Source: Candidatus Altarchaeota archaeon (GTDB taxonomy: Archaea > SpSt-1190 > DYHY01). Taken from it: DNA of 33,326 nucleotides. How positions within the stretch are numbered: the stretch's first letter is position 1; the number at the start of each line of letters is the position of its first letter. A program made the translations under genes and the position numbers. Where the stretch lies: NCBI GenBank assembly GCA_030622515.1, contig JAUXGB010000003.1:1-33326 (forward strand), in the 5' to 3' direction. Below the pieces are notes generated by a model that ran no database searches, was not told where the DNA came from, and was given only the letters and a program-made list of their open reading frames with translations. Of the stretch, positions 20,095-26,117 are shown one piece after another.

Positions 20095-20101
20095 TTTATA
20101 A
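20095..20101 (+). promoter_or_regulatory. TATA-like box for the HD-GYP-like gene
   Basis: tttataa centred at 20098. The first in-frame ATG (20106) is only 8 nt away, so it would lie upstream of the expected transcription start. The ATG at 20127 is 29 nt away and fits the leaderless spacing seen elsewhere. This decides the start. Confidence 0.5.
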
Positions 20102-20126
20102 GGCTATGATGGGGATAGAGGGTATT

Positions 20127-20816
20127 ATGGTAGTATCTGGAGCTGACTTCGTGTCCGAGGTTTGTGAAGTGAAAGCTTTGGAATTTCACCCGGCACATGA
20201 TATCCAACCTATAGACAGGTATACACAGAATCATTCTTCAGATGTTACTGCGCTTTATGTTCCGATTGCAGAACATAACGGTAATGGCTACGGCTTAAGC
20301 GTAGGGACTCTCAAGTTTATTGGTAACATTCATGATATTGGTAAAGTTACAATTCCTCCAGAAGTCTTAAACCGAAGCAATAAGGGAGAATTTATATCTG
20401 GGGATATGGAAGCTATGAGGCCGCATGTTATTGGGACTTATGATACGCTCAAAAGAATCTCTGAAGATCCAGATTTTGTGTCTTACCCCGCCAAAAGGGA
20501 ACTATTGGACATTGCAATGGATGTTTCATCTGGACATCACAGATATGAAAAAGAAAATCCTTATCCCGAAAGAATGCCAAAGAGACGCAGTAACATTCCA
20601 AGAGGCGACATGAAAGGACTTAGGGAAGATTTGGCCATTGCTGATTGTTTGAGTGGTTTTAAGAGAAAAAATGGCAGAATCAAGAAAGGTACAGATGTTA
20701 TTGAGACCCTTATAGAATACAGGCCTAAACTAAAGAGAAAAATTGAGAAGATGGTAAGTGATGGATTCCTACAAGGCCTTGTTAATGAGCACTTTGAAGG
20801 CGGAGTTATTGGTTAA
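20127..20816 (+). CDS. HD-GYP-like phosphohydrolase domain protein
   Basis: 229 aa from the start chosen on promoter spacing (236 from the upstream ATG). Features of the HD-GYP phosphodiesterase family are in order: an N-terminal His in QNHSSDVTALY, the metal-binding HDIGKVTIPPEVLN, a downstream MRPHVIGTYDTL, the double His in GHHRYE, and ADCLSGF where family members have ADxFDAL. The GYP signature is degenerate (NPYP). HD-GYP enzymes typically hydrolyse cyclic di-GMP in bacteria; other HD substrates are possible here. Hand counts of two lines give about 35-42% GC against about 62% in one rpoB'' line, so horizontal acquisition is likely. The tRNA-Tyr-linked hairpin array begins 14 nt after the stop. 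Confidence 0.75.
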   Translation: MVVSGADFVSEVCEVKALEFHPAHDIQPIDRYTQNHSSDVTALYVPIAEHNGNGYGLSVGTLKFIGNIHDIGKVTIPPEVLNRSNKGEFISGDMEAMRPHVIGTYDTLKRISEDPDFVSYPAKRELLDIAMDVSSGHHRYEKENPYPERMPKRRSNIPRGDMKGLREDLAIADCLSGFKRKNGRIKKGTDVIETLIEYRPKLKRKIEKMVSDGFLQGLVNEHFEGGVIG

Positions 20817-20829
20817 TTTCTAAATATGA

Positions 20830-20848
20830 TTGGTCCCCTCAGCTGGCA
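20830..20848. repeat. 19-bp direct repeat with tRNA-Tyr 3'-end similarity, copy 1
   Basis: Exact match to 21009-21027. Its first part contains ggtcccctc, which is identical to the acceptor 3' strand, discriminator and first two tail bases of tRNA-Tyr at 21221-21229. The next bases (agctgg) are similar to but not identical with the tRNA (ggtggg). Confidence 0.8.
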
Positions 20849-21222
20849 CCTTTTAGAAAAAGCTGCACCAAAAGAAGCCCTTGATGTTTCCAACATCTGG
20901 GCCCAATTTGTCAAAGACAATTTGGGTTTTGGGGTTTCAAAAGACCTCCCAAGTTGCTGAAAGCAACTGGGCCCAGTCGTTTCGACTTGGGTTTGTGAAA
21001 AAGGGATTTTGGTCCCCTCAGCTGGCAGCCTTTTCCAAAAAGCCTGCAGGGAAAATAGTCCGTCCTAGGGGACGGACAAGGGGCCCCTCGCTGTCTCTAA
21101 CGGCGAGGCCCAGTACCGGCCGAAGGCTGGTTCTTGACGAACTTGGTTCGTCCAGATGGCAGAGCCAACTTGGTTTTCTTTGGTGATCTCTAAGCTTTCT
21201 TTTAGGAAAAGAAAGATTGAGG
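20846..21222. repeat. Tandem hairpin array downstream of tRNA-Tyr
   Basis: At least eleven small hairpins follow one another: 20846-20866, 20883-20897, 20902-20926, 20948-20971, 20972-20991, 21025-21047, 21058-21077, 21086-21108, 21115-21131, 21136-21152 and 21195-21215. Most have a 3-nt loop and 6-11 bp. Several carry a single mismatch or one-base bulge five to seven pairs from the loop. Three in a row share a base closed by CCCA/TGGG or near variants while the upper stems differ completely. No ORF is credible. The 19-bp repeat divides the region into two units of about 180 and 210 bp. Transcribed from tRNA-Tyr, it would be a long structured trailer. Confidence 0.75.
21009..21027. repeat. 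19-bp direct repeat with tRNA-Tyr 3'-end similarity, copy 2
   Basis: Second exact copy of the repeat at 20830-20848, 179 bp away. As with copy 1, a hairpin of the type cctttt/aaaag with a C-C mismatch at the sixth pair follows immediately. Confidence 0.8.
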
Positions 21223-21338
21223 TCCCCTCGGTGGGATTCGAGCCCACAGCATGCCGGTGTCTGAGTGATTGCTAACCAAGTAAAGCTTGACAGCTAAACT
21301 CTACAGCCGACCACTCTACCAGATTGAGTTACGAGGGG
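21223..21338 (-). tRNA. tRNA-Tyr(GUA) with a 42-nt intron
   Basis: Acceptor stem cccctcg with cgagggg, so the first pair is C1-G72, a hallmark of archaeal tRNA-Tyr, with A73. The D-stem is ACTC/GAGT, the anticodon stem is GTCGG/CCGGC with one G-T pair, the variable loop has 5 nt, and the T-arm is GTGGG/CCCAC. The anticodon GTA is the complement of 21302-21304. Removing 21259-21300 after G37 restores loop CTGTAGA. The bulge-helix-bulge is relaxed: the central helix has three pairs and a T-T mismatch. CCA is not encoded. A TATA-like box at 21363-21369 is 28 nt upstream. Confidence 0.93.
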
Positions 21339-21362
21339 GTATTAAGAATCTCCTGAACGGGC

Positions 21363-21369
21363 TTAAATA
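21363..21369 (-). promoter_or_regulatory. TATA-like box for tRNA-Tyr
   Basis: ttaaata centred 28 nt before the tRNA 5' end, so transcription would start within a few bases of the mature end. It lies between the stop of the 476-aa gene and the tRNA. Confidence 0.55.
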
Positions 21370-21375
21370 GATTTT

Positions 21376-22806
21376 CTATACCTGGCCGCACTCGACCGGG
21401 TTGGAGCGGATTCCCTGCTTCTTGCCTTCGGCTGTGAACCTGATGAGGGCGGGCGGCAGGTCGATTAACCCTACAATCCCGAAGTCGGTCTTTATCTTGT
21501 AGGTGATGAACCTTTCCTCGTTTGGCGCAAGCTCGGTGAAGTCCCACTCAAGGACTGTTCCCTTCCTGTCTTTCTTCACATGCTTTGGCTTTGAGGTGCC
21601 ATAGCTAAGCGGCTGTGCAAGGGGAGGCACGCGGTCGACAAGGGCAACATTTCCCACAGGCATGTTGGTTAGATTTTTGAAGTGGAGTCCTATTGTCGCT
21701 TCAAGCATGTTTTTCGATATCCTCTGCTTCAGGACTTCCTTCTTTATCGTCACATTTTTTGTGCTTTGCCAGAGGGTCAGGAGAAGGAGCAGGAGGAGGG
21801 CAGCGCCAAGGTAGACTGGAAGATAGGAAATTGAGTAGGTGAACTCATCGCTCTTTCCGCCAGCCTCAAGCCCTTCGTAGACCCAAACCAAGTCAAGGTC
21901 TCCGTCTTCCCTTTGCTGGATTACCGGGTTTGGGTTTGCTGTAAGAAGATATCTCTCGTAACTCTTGATGGTTTCCCGAACTTCCCCGTCGACTCTTGTA
22001 TTTCCGAGGTTCTGTATGTAGATTGATGCCTTTGTTCCGAAGATGTTTGTCTCAACATCCCTTCTCATCTCAGGCTTCTCGTTTGAGACCACAGTAATCT
22101 CCTTCGAGACTTTCCCCACATGTCCTGTCTCTGCAACAAGTTCAGCTGATATTGTGTAGGTCCCCGGCGGGGTCCTTTCGCTGATGGGTATATCGTGAAT
22201 CAAGACTATTGGTTCGACCTGCGAGGTTACTGGAAGAAGGTAGCCGTAGACCGGGTTGCCGTCTTCGTCGTACATTTTCAGGTCTGCTCTGGGATTTACG
22301 AAAACCTGCTTAAGGTCTGTCACCTTTACGACAACCTTGACCTTTTCTCCCGGAAGGAAATTGTGTTTCTCAGTGTAGATTTCAATCGTTGCCTTTCCAA
22401 TAAATCTCTCATCTTCGCCGATTACGTCAATGGTGAAGCTCCGGGTCGGAAGGGTGAGCTGCTGGCCATCCATTACGACATTTCCCTGAACACTGAACCC
22501 GTACTGGTTCGATTTTGTTCCCTGTGTCGGCCCAATCTTAATAGGGATGATTTCCTCGCTGTTTGGCTCGATGTCAAAGGTGTACTTATAGGACTGAATC
22601 CACGCAGGGTAGAGGCCTGTGACAAAAATCCTGCCGCTCATCTCCATGTCCTCATTGTTTGTTATGATTATGTTGTATTCCGCGTTTTCTCCCGGCTTTA
22701 CGCGGCTCTTGAGCTCCTCGATCGTCAGGTCAATGTCTGCAACAATTGCATAGGCTGAGAAAAGGCAGAGGAAAACCACTGCAAGGGCCAAAATCGTCTT
22801 TTTCAT
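21376..22806 (-). CDS. Membrane-anchored extracytoplasmic protein with Ig-like beta domains
   Basis: 476 aa. The signal peptide spans residues 1-20 (hydrophobic core followed by AYA). Residues about 25-325 are beta-rich, with patterns of the NEW3/CARDB type (VKPGENAEYNIIITN, LPGEKVKVVVKVTDL, PPGTYTISAELVAETG). A membrane helix at about 327-347 (VYLGAALLLLLLL) would leave the last 129 residues in the cytoplasm if the signal peptide is cleaved. That segment also looks like a beta sandwich (ATIGLHFKNLTNMPVGNVALVDRVPP, VLEWDFTELAPNEERFITYKI), which is odd for a cytoplasmic tail. I do not recognise a named family. A TATA-like stretch at about 22824-22834 fits a leaderless start. Confidence 0.7.
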   Translation of the reverse strand: MKKTILALAVVFLCLFSAYAIVADIDLTIEELKSRVKPGENAEYNIIITNNEDMEMSGRIFVTGLYPAWIQSYKYTFDIEPNSEEIIPIKIGPTQGTKSNQYGFSVQGNVVMDGQQLTLPTRSFTIDVIGEDERFIGKATIEIYTEKHNFLPGEKVKVVVKVTDLKQVFVNPRADLKMYDEDGNPVYGYLLPVTSQVEPIVLIHDIPISERTPPGTYTISAELVAETGHVGKVSKEITVVSNEKPEMRRDVETNIFGTKASIYIQNLGNTRVDGEVRETIKSYERYLLTANPNPVIQQREDGDLDLVWVYEGLEAGGKSDEFTYSISYLPVYLGAALLLLLLLTLWQSTKNVTIKKEVLKQRISKNMLEATIGLHFKNLTNMPVGNVALVDRVPPLAQPLSYGTSKPKHVKKDRKGTVLEWDFTELAPNEERFITYKIKTDFGIVGLIDLPPALIRFTAEGKKQGIRSNPVECGQV

Positions 22807-22884
22807 GTTTCAACTTCCCCCTTATTAAAATATAGGGAAGAAGGCAGCGTATAAATGGTTTCCTCCAGATTCTGCCCAAGTAAG

Positions 22885-22892
22885 CTTATAAA
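22885..22892 (+). promoter_or_regulatory. TATA-like box for the radical SAM gene
   Basis: cttataaa centred about 27 nt before the ATG at 22916, supporting that start and a leaderless mRNA over the upstream in-frame TTG at 22910. Confidence 0.5.
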
Positions 22893-22915
22893 TGTAACAA
22901 ACTTCGACTTTGAAT

Positions 22916-23908
22916 ATGCTTGGAAAAAATTTGGTTTTATTCTGCGTAACCGATTTTTGTAATGCCAAGTGCAAATTCTGCTCCTTCTGGAAGACCAAAA
23001 GGCCGACTTTCCCGAAAAAGGAAGAGCTTGAAGAAATTGTCATCAGCATTAAGAAAAAGCTGGGTTGCCGTATCCTGCAGATAACCGGCGGGGAGCCTCT
23101 GACTTACCCTTATCTCTTTGATTTGATAGAAATTGCAAATAGACACAGGATTATAACTCAGCTTATGACTAACGGAAGTCTGTTGAGCAAAGAAAAAGTG
23201 ATGGGGCTTAAGAATGCAGGTTTGAATTTCATCACAATTTCACTTGACCACTACGATGCCAAAGTTATTGAGGAGAATAGGGGAATTCCTAACCTTTTGG
23301 AAAAAATAAAGCAGAGCGTCAAGCATCTTAAAAAAACAAAGATGGGGGTCTCGGCAGACATCACTATTGCCAAACACAATGTGAATGATTTAGAGAAAAT
23401 CGCCGAATATGCCGTGAGTCTCGGGTTTGACGAGGTTAACTTTTGCTTTCCGGTTCAGAGTACAGATTCAACTTTCCAGTTGGGGGACAACGACCCTGAC
23501 GTAATCAACATTTCAAATGAAGAGCTGGTAAAAATAATTGATAGGCTCATGAAACTAAAGGAAAAGCTTGGGAGCAAGATGTTCAATGAAAAATCATTCC
23601 TTCAGGATATGCGGAGATACTACCTTGGCAGAGCACAAAAGTTTCCTTGCAAAGGAGGAGAAAATATCTTCTATCTGGACAATAACTTGAACGTGTACCG
23701 GTGCATGATGAAGGGCGGAAAATTGGGAAGTATAAAGGGAAAGGTGAAGCTACTTAAAAACTCAAGATGCTATGATTGCCCACTCCAGTGCTTCAGAGAG
23801 CCCTCAATCTACTATGGCGGCATACGATCAATCCACCCCATACTAAGCATGATAAAATCGTCTTGGAAATACTTGAGACCTCTCACAAACAAAAGGAGAG
23901 AGAAATAA
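22916..23908 (+). CDS. Radical SAM protein with SPASM-like C-terminal cysteines
   Basis: 330 aa. The radical SAM cluster motif CNAKCKFC (CX3CX2C) is at Cys15, Cys19 and Cys22, followed by the glycine-rich SAM-binding ITGGEPL (about residues 58-64). The C-terminus has further cysteines in FPCKGG, YRCMMKGG and SRCYDCPLQCF, which resemble SPASM/twitch auxiliary-cluster ligands. The enzyme would use SAM and an iron-sulfur cluster for radical chemistry. The substrate cannot be read; family members modify peptides, cofactors or lipids. It stops 2 nt from the convergent GT4 gene. Proximity to two glycosyltransferases hints at envelope chemistry, which is inference. Confidence 0.82.
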   Translation: MLGKNLVLFCVTDFCNAKCKFCSFWKTKRPTFPKKEELEEIVISIKKKLGCRILQITGGEPLTYPYLFDLIEIANRHRIITQLMTNGSLLSKEKVMGLKNAGLNFITISLDHYDAKVIEENRGIPNLLEKIKQSVKHLKKTKMGVSADITIAKHNVNDLEKIAEYAVSLGFDEVNFCFPVQSTDSTFQLGDNDPDVINISNEELVKIIDRLMKLKEKLGSKMFNEKSFLQDMRRYYLGRAQKFPCKGGENIFYLDNNLNVYRCMMKGGKLGSIKGKVKLLKNSRCYDCPLQCFREPSIYYGGIRSIHPILSMIKSSWKYLRPLTNKRREK

Positions 23909-23910
23909 AT

Positions 23911-25086
23911 CTAATTTGATTGTTTCTTCTTAAGCACACTGAGATATACTTCAATGACTTTGGAGGCAAAAGTCTCAGGTGAATAGGTCTTTGCAACGAG
24001 CGCTGCATTTTTTTCCATTCTTTTCCTCAAATCTTTATGCGTGAGAATCTTATTTACATATGAGGAGAACTGCCGTGAATTCTTGGCAATAAAACCGTTC
24101 TTCCCGTGATCCACCATCTCCGCTGTTGCTGAATCGAAAACTACTGCCGGGGTCCCACATGCCATTGATTCTATTACTGTCATTCCTTGTGTTTCGCATA
24201 GTGAGGGCATTGCGAAAACTGAGGCAGCACTGTAGCAAGCCGCGATTTCTCTGTCCTCTAGATAGCCAAGGAACTTTATCTTCGTCGCGATTTTTTTCTT
24301 CTTTATGTACTTTTTCAGTCTGTCTTCGTCAGGCCCTATTCCGCACAAGACAAGTTTTGCCTTCATCTTCCCCGCCGTTCTTACGAGGAAATCTATATTC
24401 TTTTCACGACTTATTCTTCCTAGGTAGAGGACGAAAGGCTCACTACCGAGGTCATATTTTTTTCTGAATTCTTTCGTCTTCTTGCTCGGCCGAAACTTCC
24501 TTAAGTCTATGCCGTTGGGGACAACATGTGGAGTGTTTATTCCTGCCCGCTTCATATGCCTCCTTGTCTCGTTTGATGGTGTTATGAGGACGTCACATTT
24601 GTTATGGAACCATTTATTGTATTGCGTCAAAACAATTTTTAGGAAGTCGCCTAAAGCTTCAGAAGCGCGGTTCCCTCTGGTCCACCATGTTATGAACTTT
24701 TCATGATTGGCGTGATATGTAGCAACTAAGGTAATTTTGTATTTTCTCGCTATTCTAAGACCATTCAATCCCATTGAGTACGGAGTGTGGCAGTGTATTA
24801 TGTCAAATTTCTTCTTCTGGAAAACCCTGTTTATGGCTATTAGATAGGGAGGAACAACATGAAAAGTTGTAAGTTTACTCGATAGGTTACTTACCGGTGC
24901 TAGTTCAACACCTTCATAGTAATGTTCCTTCACCCCTTTGTTTGTTCTCTGCTTGGTCTTAGCCCCCACAGTAAAAACATGAACCTCATGCCCCATCTTA
25001 ACGAGGGCACCATTCAAATTCAAGAGGGAGCTTGTAACCCCCCCGACCTGAGGCAAGTAGTTATCTGAGAAGTGTGCGATTCTCAT
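23911..25086 (-). CDS. Glycosyltransferase family 4 (GT-B fold)
   Basis: 391 aa from the ATG at 25086, chosen because a TATA-like box (25109-25117) lies 27 nt upstream; the longer GTG start at 25107 would lie inside the expected promoter-proximal DNA. The N-terminal domain opens MRIAHFSDNYLPQVGGV, typical of GT4 retaining transferases. The C-terminal nucleotide-sugar domain has FVLYLGRISREKNIDFLV and ETQGMTVIESMACGTPAVV, containing the EX7E motif. Such enzymes add sugars from nucleotide donors to lipids, glycans or polyprenyl carriers; relatives make glycolipids such as glucosyl-diacylglycerol. GC is about 42% in one counted line. The acceptor is unknown. Confidence 0.88.
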   Translation of the reverse strand: MRIAHFSDNYLPQVGGVTSSLLNLNGALVKMGHEVHVFTVGAKTKQRTNKGVKEHYYEGVELAPVSNLSSKLTTFHVVPPYLIAINRVFQKKKFDIIHCHTPYSMGLNGLRIARKYKITLVATYHANHEKFITWWTRGNRASEALGDFLKIVLTQYNKWFHNKCDVLITPSNETRRHMKRAGINTPHVVPNGIDLRKFRPSKKTKEFRKKYDLGSEPFVLYLGRISREKNIDFLVRTAGKMKAKLVLCGIGPDEDRLKKYIKKKKIATKIKFLGYLEDREIAACYSAASVFAMPSLCETQGMTVIESMACGTPAVVFDSATAEMVDHGKNGFIAKNSRQFSSYVNKILTHKDLRKRMEKNAALVAKTYSPETFASKVIEVYLSVLKKKQSN

Positions 25087-25108
25087 ACGATAAAATAGGC
25101 GTCTCACC

Positions 25109-25117
25109 TATATATTA
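25109..25117 (-). promoter_or_regulatory. TATA-like box for the GT4 gene
   Basis: tatatatta centred about 27 nt before the ATG at 25086. It decides between two possible start codons. Confidence 0.5.
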
Positions 25118-25152
25118 TGGTATAGAAAAGTCAGGGGGTGATGGAAGGGGAG

Positions 25153-25866
25153 TCACCTGACGGCGTGATACTTCTTGTACTTCAGAGGTGACTTTTTCTT
25201 GCGAAGGACCGGGAAGTATGTTGAAAAAATAATCTGAATGTAGTAAAAGAGAGCTCCAACGGGCCCGTGTTTCTCAAGCCGTCTGGAAGATGTAGTGACG
25301 CTGGTCGCGTTTGAGTAGATAATCCGGCCATATTTCCTCGCCCTGTCCCCGTAAACCCAGTCTTCTACAGGTACATTGGGGAAGCCGCCAACTTTTTTGA
25401 AAATCTTTTTCCTAGTGCATAGGTTAATTCCAATAGGCTTCCCCCTTCCAACCAGGGAACGGATACTATAGTACAGGTTGGAGAAAAACGCCCCCGCCTT
25501 CAAAATCAGGGTTTTTTTCGAAAACCTTAAGGAAAAAGTGACTGCAGCAATTTCCCTGTTCTTTAAAACAGAGTAAGCCGTCTCCAGATAATCGGGAGGT
25601 AAGATTGTATCTGCATCTATGAAGACGAGGAGCTTTCCTTTCGCTACGGAGGCCCCCTTGTTCCTGCCAAATGCGATTCCCTTCCTCTTCTCCAGAACAA
25701 CCTTATCGGCGTATTTTCTGGCTATCTTCCTTGTCTTATCTTTGCTGTATCCATCAGAAACAATTATCTCATACTTCAGTTTCGTCTTCTGATTCTTTAT
25801 CGCCTTGAGGCATCCCGCTATGTGTTTCTCTTCGTTGAGAGTTGGGACGATTACTGAAACATCCAT
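25153..25866 (-). CDS. Glycosyltransferase family 2 (GT-A fold)
   Basis: 237 aa from ATG 25866. The longer open frame would run into tRNA-Pro, so it is rejected. The protein opens MDVSVIVPTLNEEKHI, then YEIIVSDGYSKDKT and the metal-binding DxD motif in LLVFIDADTILPPDYL. An EDWVYGDRARKYG segment supplies the usual acidic catalytic patch. A hydrophobic stretch near residue 200-220 may associate with the membrane. The C-terminus is very basic. Likely adds a sugar from a nucleotide donor to a glycan or lipid. It is read in the same direction as the GT4 gene, 66 nt upstream of it, and the two may act on one pathway. Confidence 0.88.
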   Translation of the reverse strand: MDVSVIVPTLNEEKHIAGCLKAIKNQKTKLKYEIIVSDGYSKDKTRKIARKYADKVVLEKRKGIAFGRNKGASVAKGKLLVFIDADTILPPDYLETAYSVLKNREIAAVTFSLRFSKKTLILKAGAFFSNLYYSIRSLVGRGKPIGINLCTRKKIFKKVGGFPNVPVEDWVYGDRARKYGRIIYSNATSVTTSSRRLEKHGPVGALFYYIQIIFSTYFPVLRKKKSPLKYKKYHAVR

Positions 25867-25924
25867 AGACAAAACCAGTTTAAGCCCCCTTTTATTCTTA
25901 ACTATAAAGGAAAAGGGATTTTGT

Positions 25925-25998
25925 GGGGGGGACCGAGATTTGAACTCGGGTCGCAAGCTCCCAAAGCTCGCAGCCTAACCAGACTAGCCTATCCCCCC
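25925..25998 (-). tRNA. tRNA-Pro(UGG)
   Basis: Acceptor stem GGGGGGA with TCCCCCC, D-stem with two G-T pairs, anticodon stem CGAGC/GCTTG with loop TTTGGGA (anticodon TGG), T-arm CCGAG/CTCGG with loop TTCAAAT. The base at the discriminator position reads C, followed by ACA rather than CCA; archaeal tRNA-Pro normally has A73. This could be real or a homopolymer miscount in the run of seven C. No intron. Confidence 0.9.
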
Positions 25999-26004
25999 GT
26001 TGGG

Positions 26005-26079
26005 TGGAGCCACTACCGGGAATTGAACCCGGGGCCTCGTCCTTACCAAGGACGCGCTCTACCGCTGAGCTATAGTGGC
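26005..26079 (-). tRNA. tRNA-Thr(GGU)
   Basis: Acceptor stem GCCACTA with TAGTGGC, discriminator T73, and encoded CCA (26005-26007). D-stem GCTC/GAGC, anticodon stem CGTCC/GGACG with loop TTGGTAA (anticodon GGT), T-arm CCGGG/CCCGG with loop TTCAATT. It lies 6 nt upstream of tRNA-Pro, so the two are probably one transcript. A TATA-like box at 26104-26112 is about 29 nt upstream. Confidence 0.95.
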
Positions 26080-26103
26080 GGCAGGTAAGAGCTTCCGATT
26101 TGG

Positions 26104-26112
26104 TTTAAAATA
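26104..26112 (-). promoter_or_regulatory. TATA-like box for tRNA-Thr/tRNA-Pro
   Basis: tttaaaata centred about 29 nt before the tRNA-Thr 5' end, in the short gap after the fttA stop. The spacing equals that at tRNA-Tyr. Confidence 0.55.
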
Positions 26113-26117
26113 GTTTT

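Noticed and set aside
20106-20126. Upstream ATG as start of the HD-GYP-like gene
   Set aside because: It lies only 8 nt from the centre of the TATA-like box, before the expected transcription start; the ATG at 20127 fits better, though this is not proven.
20881-21186. 101-codon plus-strand open frame in the hairpin array
   Set aside because: It is made of the hairpins themselves, has no TATA box at useful spacing and no recognisable protein features.
20830-21222. CRISPR array
   Set aside because: There is no repeat of constant length separated by unique spacers. The 19-bp repeat occurs only twice, 179 bp apart, and no cas gene is present.
20830-21222. Integron-type attC cassette array
   Set aside because: Imperfect hairpins with extrahelical bases are reminiscent, but there are no cassette ORFs, no integron integrase and no conserved attC core triplets that I can see.
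21223-21338. tRNA-Ser or tRNA-Leu with a long variable arm
   Set aside because: The extra length lies in the anticodon loop as an intron, the variable loop has 5 nt, and the anticodon is GUA with C1-G72, so it is tRNA-Tyr.
25867-25956. N-terminal extension of the GT2 gene
   Set aside because: The added 30 residues would be encoded partly by tRNA-Pro, and the family N-terminus begins at the internal ATG.
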